From a virus, in IMG/VR virus record IMGVR_UViG_3300042691_038651, positions 1 to 64,000 of that record: DNA of 64,000 nucleotides; one strand, written 5' to 3'. Below, in pieces: positions 55,509 through 62,956 of the stretch; positions within the stretch are counted from its first letter, which is position 1, and every line of letters starts with the position of its first letter. The translations under genes were made by a program, and so were the position numbers. The notes under the pieces are model-generated. The model did no database searches. It was not told the origin of the DNA and saw only the letters and a program-made list of their open reading frames with translations.

Positions 55509-57038
55509 GTGCCTTCAAACTATCTACATAAGTTCAACACTGACAATGTTCACGCAAGAGCAGTGATTGTAGGGCTGGTGAACTTGCTCAATAGCAAGAT
55601 CCAGTTCGAAAACATCTACTCTGATACTGACACTCAGATTGTAGAGGTTCCGTTCTACTACAATTTTGGTGGAGATGAGCGTTTCTTACAGGACTATTTC
55701 CTGCAATGGAATGAGTGTCTTACTCCCAAAATGGTGGATGGAAACGTCGATCCCATACCTCGAGGTATTGTAACACTAGAATCCAGCGCTATCAATACCA
55801 ATATGATGACTAATCGCTTTATACGCGGAAACTATGTCAAGCAGGTTGGGAATGATGTGCTAACATACAATGCCTTTCTCAACCCTATACCTCTGACCAT
55901 GAACTTTACAGTGAAGATTGTTACAGATACTTCACTTGATGCGTTCAAAGTACAGCAGGCTGTGTTAGAGACATTCTACAAAACCCAAGTGTTTTCTGTA
56001 GAGTTCAAAGGATTCCGTGTTCCTTGTCAGGTTGGATTCCCAGAAGACCAGGGAATTGAGAAGACATTTGAGTTTACATACCAGACCGAGACTGAGATCT
56101 CATTCAATTGTCCGCTACAACTCGAGACATACTTCCCGGTTACCGACCCTACAACAGAAAGATTTGGTGGAAACCGCATGAACTATCCAGGAGGACCTAA
56201 CATTGAATGGAGTTCTGATGAGACTTACGCAAAACCAAGATTTAACATCTCAGCGCCCTCTCATCAAGAAACATACTTTTCATCAGGTACGATGCCAATC
56301 GAGTGGACAAATACAGGACCAATTACCAGAGTAAACATTTACTGGAGATTGGTAGGAAATGTTGATTGGACTCCAATTGTAAAGAACTATCAAAACTCCG
56401 GTTCTTATGTCTGGGAAGTGCCTTTCCTCAATGCTTCCGGTACTATTGTACCTAAAGAGACTACAAAAGCCTTTGTACAAACTGCCACTGGAGAATCGGC
56501 TAGGCTACGCGCTATCATAGATGCATTAGGAAGCGTAGACAATATCATTGTACTCGACGGCGGATATGCATATGAAGGCACAGACACCATCATTGTTAAT
56601 GATGAGACGCTCACAGTCACAGCACCTACCATTTCACCTAACGTGGTAGCAGGTACTATCACAGGTTCTACAATATATGCGGTAGGATCTGGGTTTACGC
56701 CATCGCCAGTAAACCTAATTGAGATTAAAGTGGAGAATGCTAACAATGAAAGGGTTTACGAAATAATGAAAAGAGAGATAACATATCAGGCCCAGGTATC
56801 ATCTGGATCAAATCTTCTAACCAACATCGTACCAGACATTTCAGTTTCACAAAACTTAACAGATTTGGCTCTCTATGTAGGGATGCCTGTCGCCGGTGCC
56901 GGCATTCCAGCTGGCGCATACATTACGCAAATACTTTCTGGAACGAACCAGATACAAATATCAACCAACGCTAACGTTTCATCTGCTTTGACCCTAATCA
57001 ATGGCGGAAAACTTGATGGATCTATTACAATCAAGTAA
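55509..57038 (+). CDS. 15: tail terminator / sheath stabiliser, gp15-like with C-terminal extension
   Basis: The 509-residue protein starts at GTG. The first 220 residues follow the T4 gp15 pattern: ARAVIVGLVNLLNSKIQFEN, EVPFYYNFGGDERFLQDYFL, P-R-G-I-V-T-L-E, a T-Y-N-A-F-L-N-P-I-P-L-T-M-N-F segment, and AVLETFYKTQVFSVEFKG. Gp15 caps the tail tube and sheath and joins them to the head. Beyond it, an Ig-like or fibronectin-like segment (TETYFSSG-type, 'MPIEWTNTGPITRVNIYWRL' at about 258-277) and a strand-rich Gly/Ser/Thr tail extend to 509, nearly twice gp15's length (272). The extra domains may be surface exposed and bind carbohydrate. Confidence 0.6.
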   Translation: MPSNYLHKFNTDNVHARAVIVGLVNLLNSKIQFENIYSDTDTQIVEVPFYYNFGGDERFLQDYFLQWNECLTPKMVDGNVDPIPRGIVTLESSAINTNMMTNRFIRGNYVKQVGNDVLTYNAFLNPIPLTMNFTVKIVTDTSLDAFKVQQAVLETFYKTQVFSVEFKGFRVPCQVGFPEDQGIEKTFEFTYQTETEISFNCPLQLETYFPVTDPTTERFGGNRMNYPGGPNIEWSSDETYAKPRFNISAPSHQETYFSSGTMPIEWTNTGPITRVNIYWRLVGNVDWTPIVKNYQNSGSYVWEVPFLNASGTIVPKETTKAFVQTATGESARLRAIIDALGSVDNIIVLDGGYAYEGTDTIIVNDETLTVTAPTISPNVVAGTITGSTIYAVGSGFTPSPVNLIEIKVENANNERVYEIMKREITYQAQVSSGSNLLTNIVPDISVSQNLTDLALYVGMPVAGAGIPAGAYITQILSGTNQIQISTNANVSSALTLINGGKLDGSITIK

Positions 57039-57064
57039 CTTTCACAGAATCATGGAGAAGAAGA

Positions 57065-57073
57065 GATATATAG
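57065..57073 (+). promoter_or_regulatory. candidate late promoter, GATATATAG motif
   Basis: GATATATAGTTAGGAAGAAAATAAAC lies after the gp15-like gene, 26 bases before the ATG at 57100. Confidence 0.5.
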
Positions 57074-57099
57074 TTAGGAAGAAAATAAACTAAAGTAAC

Positions 57100-58644
57100 A
57101 TGTCTAAACTAAGAAATAGAATTGAAGCTCTACAAGCAAGCGCCACTTCAGCAGCGGTTCTTGAAGCCTGTAACGAAGCAATTCTTCGTATTGAGCCAAA
57201 CAAATCTACGGAAGGCGAGATTTTGGAAAGCCTTTTGGAAAATCTTTCAAAAGTAGATGACGAGGTAGCAAAGCAGTTTGTCTCCATGAATGTGGTAGAA
57301 AAACGAGTTCAGGCTCTCAATGATCTAGGAGTAAAGAAATCTTTCTCTACAATTGCTGAGTCGGAAATTGCAAAGCACCCTGCGTTTTCATACATGTTTG
57401 AAAAACTACAGGCAAGCGCCAATTCACCTGAATGGATGGTAATTGAAAGCGTAATTGCAGCACTCTCTCCTTTTAACTGGGATTCAACTGTTAATGAGTG
57501 TTTGAAAAATCTTACTGCAAATGCAGATAAGTACAGAGAGGAAATCTCTATCTACAAAATTGTTGAAAACCTAAAGAATTCTACTTCTAACTACTTATTG
57601 CCAGGAGTTTCTACATTGTTAGAAAACTACCTTGATACACGCAGCGCAGCTGACCGTGTTAAATTGATGGAGAAGACTTCACAGTATATTTTCGATCCGC
57701 ATATGAAAAATCTTTACAACTTCCTTGGAGAAGCTGAAAGAACTTTCCACATTGCAACAATCGACAACAGCTGTTCTATTAACCGTGTTTACTCTCCTGT
57801 ATTTTTAGGAGAAGGCTTCGAACTATTCGCAGCCGGTGGTAAAATCTATAGAAAAGAAGGTGAGGTTATCACCGTAGCAAATGAAGAAGAAATCAATTCT
57901 CTTCCTGCTAATTTCTTGGCTGTATCATCTGTTCTTGGAAAAGAAAACGTGGTAGTTGCTGAAGGGTCTGTAAAAATCTACTCTGGAGACAAGAAAGTAG
58001 AAATCAGCGAATCAGAAGTAAAGATCAACGGAAAAGTCGTTGATACTGCTGATATTCACAAGGTGTACTTGAACGCAGGCGTTTTCAAAATGACTGAGCG
58101 CGAGAACATCAACCACATCTATACAATCAAAGAAAACTGGGACAGCCTTTGCGAAATGGACTTTGCAAAAGTAATCACATCAAAAGCTGAGCCGCATAAA
58201 ACCATGACCGTATTCTTCATCGGCGAAAACATTTTCTTAAACAAGACAAATCGCTTAATGAATGAAAACGTATTCTACGCTGATTGCAACGCAACTCAGA
58301 CCAAGAACCTGGTTATGGAATACATGAAATTCGACATCTCTTCTACATTCTCTTCGCTTCTTACCGAAGAGACAAAAGTAATCAAAGAATCTAACGCTTT
58401 GAAAGCAGAAATGATGACTGCAATCTCTCACCTAAACGAACAAAAAGCTAAATTGGAAACTCTTCCTAAAGAGATTTCTGAGAATGCTGAAGTTAAAGAT
58501 TTGATTGCTGCTATTGATGAAGAGATTAACTTCCTCAAATCTGAGTATTCAAAAGTCGACAGCGCCGAGCGTTCAACTACCAAGGTAGATGAAGGTATGG
58601 GATTCAACGTTGGAGATGAAGCGGAACTTGGAAAAAAAAAGTGA
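57100..58644 (+). CDS. virion-region protein, 514 aa, with slippery 3' end
   Basis: The protein has an N-terminal helical region (about 1-190), a strand-rich middle (about 200-360, GEGFELFAAGGKIYRKEGEV), and a C-terminal helical coiled coil. It ends ...GKKK at A_AAA_AAG followed by TGA. The next frame opens at the same place in the -1 phase. It is preceded by a candidate late promoter and followed by late sigma and head genes, so a head, scaffold or tail role is likely. I do not recognise the family. Confidence 0.55.
   Translation: MSKLRNRIEALQASATSAAVLEACNEAILRIEPNKSTEGEILESLLENLSKVDDEVAKQFVSMNVVEKRVQALNDLGVKKSFSTIAESEIAKHPAFSYMFEKLQASANSPEWMVIESVIAALSPFNWDSTVNECLKNLTANADKYREEISIYKIVENLKNSTSNYLLPGVSTLLENYLDTRSAADRVKLMEKTSQYIFDPHMKNLYNFLGEAERTFHIATIDNSCSINRVYSPVFLGEGFELFAAGGKIYRKEGEVITVANEEEINSLPANFLAVSSVLGKENVVVAEGSVKIYSGDKKVEISESEVKINGKVVDTADIHKVYLNAGVFKMTERENINHIYTIKENWDSLCEMDFAKVITSKAEPHKTMTVFFIGENIFLNKTNRLMNENVFYADCNATQTKNLVMEYMKFDISSTFSSLLTEETKVIKESNALKAEMMTAISHLNEQKAKLETLPKEISENAEVKDLIAAIDEEINFLKSEYSKVDSAERSTTKVDEGMGFNVGDEAELGKKK
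58635..58641 (+). other. candidate -1 ribosomal frameshift site A_AAA_AAG
   Basis: The zero frame reads GGA AAA AAA AAG TGA; the heptamer A AAA AAG is the best known -1 slippery sequence, the type used in E. coli dnaX. A slip would continue into the next gene as V-S-V-T, giving a fusion of 514 + 209 residues. The zero-frame stop follows immediately, as in programmed sites. Confidence 0.45.
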
Positions 58645-59270
58645 GCGTAACTGCGGTTGATTCCGCAGGCAAGACAATCACTGTCGTAGACGAGGAAGGT
58701 AACACTTCTAAAGTTTCTCCTACTGAACTTAAGGCAACGGACAAAAAACACCGTGCCAAACCTGGTAACCCTGTTGAGATCAACTCACAGGGTGACGGTG
58801 CTACTGTGGCCATTAAGGAAGAAAAGGAGGAAGGCTACGTCAATGCCCAAATAGAGGTTGAAGTGCAAGGCGTTCCTGCCGGTACTACAGTACAAATCAA
58901 AGCTCTTGACTTTACATCCAAGGCCGACAACGACAATATCGACATCATTCTTCCAAACAAGAAACTTGCTCAAGTAAAGAAGAAAGATGTGAAACTTTTT
59001 GAAGCTGGTGTATACAATTCTGAAACGGATATTAAAAACAATCCAAAAACAAAAGAAAACCAACCAGATGAAGTAACCGGTAAAATTGACACAGTGTTGG
59101 ACGGCGTGGAAAATCTGCTAGCAGAACTTACCGAACTTAAAAACGTTGTAGACAACAACACCAAATTTTCATCAGAGACACTAGAAAAATGCATAGCAGA
59201 ACTAAACACTTACAAGAAGAGTCTATCGGAGGAGAAAACTCTGTCGAACTCGGCGACGGTGGAAGCGTAA
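58641..59270 (+). CDS. hypothetical virion-region protein
   Basis: The 209-residue frame starts at GTG, overlapping the preceding stop by four bases (GTGA). The N-terminal part looks like a small beta-barrel (AVDSAGKTITVVDEEGNTSK; KVSPTELKATDKKHRAKPGN), followed by a strand region with VNAQIEVEVQGVPAGTTVQI, and a C-terminal coiled coil (TVLDGVENLLAELTELKNVV). It may be made separately by coupling or as an extension of the upstream protein by frameshift. It overlaps the sigma-factor gene by 82 bases. Confidence 0.6.
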   Translation: MSVTAVDSAGKTITVVDEEGNTSKVSPTELKATDKKHRAKPGNPVEINSQGDGATVAIKEEKEEGYVNAQIEVEVQGVPAGTTVQIKALDFTSKADNDNIDIILPNKKLAQVKKKDVKLFEAGVYNSETDIKNNPKTKENQPDEVTGKIDTVLDGVENLLAELTELKNVVDNNTKFSSETLEKCIAELNTYKKSLSEEKTLSNSATVEA

Positions 59271-59632
59271 AGAAAAAGAAGACTCCGGTCAACTACTACG
59301 TAGATCCCAAAGAACTTAGAGAAGAGCTGGTCAAATCCAAAGAATTAAACGAGCTAACTCCACGTGCCATAAAGATATTCCAAACTATGGCAAACGAGGC
59401 TTCTAAAAAATTGCGTTATCGCGATGAGGAAGATCGAAAAGATTGCATAGCTTTTGCAATGATGGATGTTGTCCGTTATTGGCGTAGCTACAATCCTGAA
59501 AAATCCAACAACCCTTTTGCCTATTTTACCCAGATGATTAAGAATGGGTTTGCTAAAGGATGGAGAAAATTGCATCCACTATCTGCAGGCGAAAAGGTCT
59601 CATTGAGTCACGATAACGTCTACACGATCTGA
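59189..59632 (+). CDS. 55: late transcription sigma factor, gp55-like
   Basis: The 147-residue protein has K-K-T-P-V-N-Y-Y-V-D-P-K-E-L, then R-A-I-K-I-F-Q-T-M-A-N-E-A-S-K-K, YRDEEDRKDCIAFAMMDVVR and Y-N-P-E-K-S-N-N-P-F-A-Y-F-T-Q-M-I. This is the region 2-like core of T4 gp55 and its relatives, which direct host RNA polymerase to late promoters that consist of a lone -10-like box. It therefore probably reads the GATATATAG motifs seen in this window. The coding start overlaps the previous gene by 82 bases; later starts are possible, since the conserved part begins around residue 28. Confidence 0.8.
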   Translation: MHSRTKHLQEESIGGENSVELGDGGSVKKKKTPVNYYVDPKELREELVKSKELNELTPRAIKIFQTMANEASKKLRYRDEEDRKDCIAFAMMDVVRYWRSYNPEKSNNPFAYFTQMIKNGFAKGWRKLHPLSAGEKVSLSHDNVYTI

Positions 59633-60129
59633 TGCAAAAGACCAACAAAACAAATCCACCTCACAAGAGGAGCAGATTTAGGCAAGGCTACTATGTGCCA
59701 TCCAATCCGGAGAAGTACATTGGTGATCCTTCCAAAATCATCTATCGCTCTTCTTGGGAGTTTAGGTTTTGCAAGTATTGCGATACCACTCCGGAAATTC
59801 TTTGTTGGTCCTCTGAGCCAGTTGGTATTCCCTATCTAAGTCCTATTGACCAGAAGCAGCACACATATTTTGTAGACTTCTATATGAAGCTTCAAAAACC
59901 TGATGAGGTACTAGAATACCTGGTAGAAATCAAACCTTCAAAAGCTCTCAAAGCACCGGTAATGAAGGAAGGCCTTACCACTGTTAAGCGTTTGAAAGAA
60001 TACAATCAACAGGCAACAGATTGGTTAGTCAACCGTGCCAAGTTTCAGGCAGCACAAGAATTTGCTCGTATCAATCACAAGCACTTTATCATTGTAACCG
60101 AGGAGTTCTTATTCAAAAGAGTTAGATAG
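59632..60129 (+). CDS. 4: head completion protein, gp4/gp50-like nuclease fold
   Basis: The 165-residue protein matches gp4 of T4-like phages: QGYYVPSNPEKYIGDPSKII, then Y-R-S-S-W-E43-F, V-D82-F, and V-E99-I-K101. The E...D...E-x-K arrangement is a PD-(D/E)XK nuclease-like core. Gp4 acts late in head filling, before tail joining. It overlaps the sigma-factor stop by one base. Confidence 0.85.
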   Translation: MQKTNKTNPPHKRSRFRQGYYVPSNPEKYIGDPSKIIYRSSWEFRFCKYCDTTPEILCWSSEPVGIPYLSPIDQKQHTYFVDFYMKLQKPDEVLEYLVEIKPSKALKAPVMKEGLTTVKRLKEYNQQATDWLVNRAKFQAAQEFARINHKHFIIVTEEFLFKRVR

Positions 60130-60131
60130 TT

Positions 60132-60863
60132 ATGGAAAGTCCAGCAAAACAATATCAAGAAAATATGAAGTCGCGTCCTCAAATAAAAAAGGAGGCGTAC
60201 CCATACTTTATGGATAAGTACATCAAAGATCCGTACAATACATCCAACGATAGTCTATTTAGCACTTCTGAAAGAATTTCTGCAAAAACTCTTAGGCAGT
60301 TTGTACCTGGAAAAATCTACACATTTAGATATGATCCAATACACAAAGACATATTGGCGTACTATGATAAGCAGCCAATCATTTTGGTGTGTGGTCAGTG
60401 GGTTGCGGAGTCTACTGGAAATCAAATTGTGACTGGGATCAACCTCAACTTCTTACCTGAGGTTGAAAGAGTAAATACTCTGGAATACTACTATCAATCT
60501 GTAAAGTCTGACCTTGATAAAGCATATAATGAAACTGAGAAGAAAAGTCAAGTGTCTTTTATTAAGCGGGCTCTGATAGTTTTACAAGACTTGGTACAAA
60601 TCTTTAATGTATTTGGAAAGGCTGGAAAGATTGGTTACCAGTATGCCATGCGAAATTACATCATTGGAGGAAATATGCAAAAAGTTTCTCTTGTAGAATA
60701 TGATGATTGGCAATACATACCTTTTATCCAAACCAAAGACATTGTGGGAGCAAGCCTTGGAGAAATACACAAAGCATATAACGATAGCAAAAACCAACTT
60801 CTAAGAAAACAGCCACCAATGATGATGTCGGCTGAGAAGAAAAGGAAGTACAACAACAGATAA
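60132..60863 (+). CDS. conserved phage virion-assembly protein
   Basis: The 243-residue protein contains VPGKIYTFRYDPIHKDILAY and Y-Y-D-K-Q-P-I-I-L-V, then I-N-L-N-F-L-P. A 'P-G-K-x-Y-x-F-x-Y-D-P-K-x-K-D-x-L-x-Y-Y-D' core like this is found in many large phages next to head genes. The C-terminal end is basic (PPMMMSAEKKRKYNNR). Function not known to me; possible DNA-end protector (gp2) or neck role is suggested only by position. Confidence 0.55.
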   Translation: MESPAKQYQENMKSRPQIKKEAYPYFMDKYIKDPYNTSNDSLFSTSERISAKTLRQFVPGKIYTFRYDPIHKDILAYYDKQPIILVCGQWVAESTGNQIVTGINLNFLPEVERVNTLEYYYQSVKSDLDKAYNETEKKSQVSFIKRALIVLQDLVQIFNVFGKAGKIGYQYAMRNYIIGGNMQKVSLVEYDDWQYIPFIQTKDIVGASLGEIHKAYNDSKNQLLRKQPPMMMSAEKKRKYNNR

Positions 60864-60886
60864 ATAATCAAACAAAAGATAAAGAC

Positions 60887-62491
60887 ATGGCAGGTTTTAT
60901 TGATAGAGTAGGAGCAAATCCCATATTCGGCCAGATATCTAAGAGTCTAAAAACTCTGTCTTCGCTTGGAATGAAGTATGAAGACATGGTAGTAAAACAA
61001 TCTCGTGCTGTCGGTGTTACCGAGGCAGAGTTTGGATTGCAAGGATATCTACCCGAGGAGTTTCTCTACTCCTTAGCACTCACCGACGTAGGTCATAAGA
61101 AGTTTATTGCTTATTTTGACAAGGACTACAAATCACGCAGGGACTACCTTCGTAAATTTGCAATGAACCCAGAAATTGAGTTCATTCTTGATACCGTTGC
61201 TGATGAGGCGGTTGTTTATGATGATAACAACTACTTTGCAGAAATTGATACAACTCTTCTTAAAGGCATCCTTGATCCTGAGAATGCAAAAGATGTAGTA
61301 GACGAGATCAATACAACATTCAAAAAAGTATACGCGCACTTCCACTTTAACGAAGGCCATGACGGCTGGGCATATTTCCGACAAATGCTTATTGACGGAT
61401 TTCTTGCCTTTGAAATCATTTATGATCCAGCTGGAAAGAATGTAATCGGTTTCAAAGAACTAGATGCTACATCACTTCGACCTGGCGTTGAAAAGAGCGG
61501 CGACGGTGTCTACAGAAAAATCTGGGTACAGTACGAAGATATACCTGCTATGAAACGCGTACTGCTCGATTCACAAATCATTTACATCTCATACGCTAAA
61601 GGAAACTTTACAGGCCGTATCTCATACGCGGAACGCTTGGTTCGTTCATTCAACCTATTGCGTATTATGGAGAACAGCCGTGTAATTTGGAACATTATGA
61701 ACTCAAGCTTCCGCTTGAAAATGGTGGTTCCAATTGGTACAAAATCTCCGCAAAAAGCCAAGGAAAGTTTAGCAGAAATGATGGCCATCTATAAAGAGGA
61801 CATTAACTTGAACTACGACTCCGGTGAACTTTCTGTAAACGGTAAGCCTGCAATGCAGTTCTACAAAAACTACCTCTTCCCTTCTAAAAACGGTGAACAA
61901 CCTGAAATCGAAACAATCGGAGGAGATGGATATGACCTAAGCGATACCGAGGCGCTAAAATACTTTGAGGATAAGCTGAAAACTGACTCAAAAATTCCAT
62001 TTAGCAGATTTGACCGCACACAGGACGGTGGATCTTTCAGTATCAATGCCGATGGAATGACCCGCGACGAAATACGCTTTAATCGCTTTATTGTTCGTCT
62101 GCGCTCAATCTTCCAGGAAATACTTATTAAGCCTGTTTACATTCAGGTAGGACTTAATCACCCTGACCTTGCCGAGGATGAATTGTTCAAATCCGCTCTT
62201 GCACTCAAGTACAGATCTGACAATTTGTTCGAAGAGATCAAGGAAATGGATGTAATGGAAAAGCGTTCAAACTTCATTACCACAATGATGGGTATTATGG
62301 AAAAGCAACCGGATTCTTCAGGTATGCTACAGGACGTACCTTACTTCGATCCAAAGTTCTTGATAGAAAAGTATCTTGGTTTGACCAACACAGATATTGC
62401 ACGCAACGAGGCATACAAGGAGGAACAGAAGATCAAAAACGACGCCGCAATGAAAGCCGCACAGGCATCAGGTGGAGGCATGGGCTTCTAA
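60887..62491 (+). CDS. 20: portal protein, gp20-like
   Basis: The 534-residue protein has T4 portal features: E-F-I-L-D-T-V-A-D-E-A-V, F-N-E-G-H-D-G-W-A-Y-F, L-R-P-G-V-E-K-S, SSFRLKMVVPIGTKSPQKAK, and KIPFSRFDRTQDGGSFSINA (the P-x-S-R-x-D motif of gp20). It forms the dodecameric ring through which DNA is packaged, and it starts prohead assembly. Length equals T4 gp20 (524). The end is Gly-rich (ASGGGMGF). Confidence 0.9.
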   Translation: MAGFIDRVGANPIFGQISKSLKTLSSLGMKYEDMVVKQSRAVGVTEAEFGLQGYLPEEFLYSLALTDVGHKKFIAYFDKDYKSRRDYLRKFAMNPEIEFILDTVADEAVVYDDNNYFAEIDTTLLKGILDPENAKDVVDEINTTFKKVYAHFHFNEGHDGWAYFRQMLIDGFLAFEIIYDPAGKNVIGFKELDATSLRPGVEKSGDGVYRKIWVQYEDIPAMKRVLLDSQIIYISYAKGNFTGRISYAERLVRSFNLLRIMENSRVIWNIMNSSFRLKMVVPIGTKSPQKAKESLAEMMAIYKEDINLNYDSGELSVNGKPAMQFYKNYLFPSKNGEQPEIETIGGDGYDLSDTEALKYFEDKLKTDSKIPFSRFDRTQDGGSFSINADGMTRDEIRFNRFIVRLRSIFQEILIKPVYIQVGLNHPDLAEDELFKSALALKYRSDNLFEEIKEMDVMEKRSNFITTMMGIMEKQPDSSGMLQDVPYFDPKFLIEKYLGLTNTDIARNEAYKEEQKIKNDAAMKAAQASGGGMGF

Positions 62492-62501
62492 AACTCTCCG
62501 A

Positions 62502-62945
62502 ATGGATCACACAGCTAAAGACGAAAATTTACAACCACTCTTTCCAGGACTGCTCCCCTATGGCCACACCATAGGGGCTCCTGCTTTTAGACCTAATGAA
62601 ATGGGTGTGATACTCGGCAAATCTGTCGAGGCAATGAATGAGCAGGTGGAAATGCAAAAGGCACAGATACTTCAACAGGTAGAGTTGTTGAAAAAGCAAT
62701 ACATGGAATTGGAAGAACGTCGAGCAATATCCTTACTTATCTACCAGGCAGATTTTAAGTTTAAGCCTGTTACTGGTCATACATACCACCTCTATCTAAG
62801 AGATGACCATACTCTTTTCCTATCACTTATAGAACCAGGATCCTGGAACCAAACACACGTTGCAACCGTAAAACACCTAGCAGATATGACCTGGTCAGTG
62901 ATAGAAAAATCCTCGGCTTTTGAGGATATATATGCTAGAAAATAA
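62502..62945 (+). CDS. DUF2452-like protein
   Basis: The protein is 147 residues from ATG 62502; the in-frame ATG at 62472 is inside the portal gene. It contains YGHTIGAPAFRPNEMGVI, a helical middle with coiled-coil repeats (EAMNEQVEMQKAQILQQVEL), and IYQADFKFKPVTGHTYHLYL then LSLIEPGSWN, matching the DUF2452 pattern found in Bacteroidota and their phages. Function unknown. Confidence 0.7.
   Translation: MDHTAKDENLQPLFPGLLPYGHTIGAPAFRPNEMGVILGKSVEAMNEQVEMQKAQILQQVELLKKQYMELEERRAISLLIYQADFKFKPVTGHTYHLYLRDDHTLFLSLIEPGSWNQTHVATVKHLADMTWSVIEKSSAFEDIYARK
62925..62933 (+). promoter_or_regulatory. possible late promoter, GATATATAT variant
   Basis: GATATATATGCTAGAAAATAAG at the end of the DUF2452 gene, 23 bases before the fibre start at 62957. 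One base off the motif and inside coding sequence, so weak. Confidence 0.3.
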
Positions 62946-62956
62946 GTTCATGAGGA

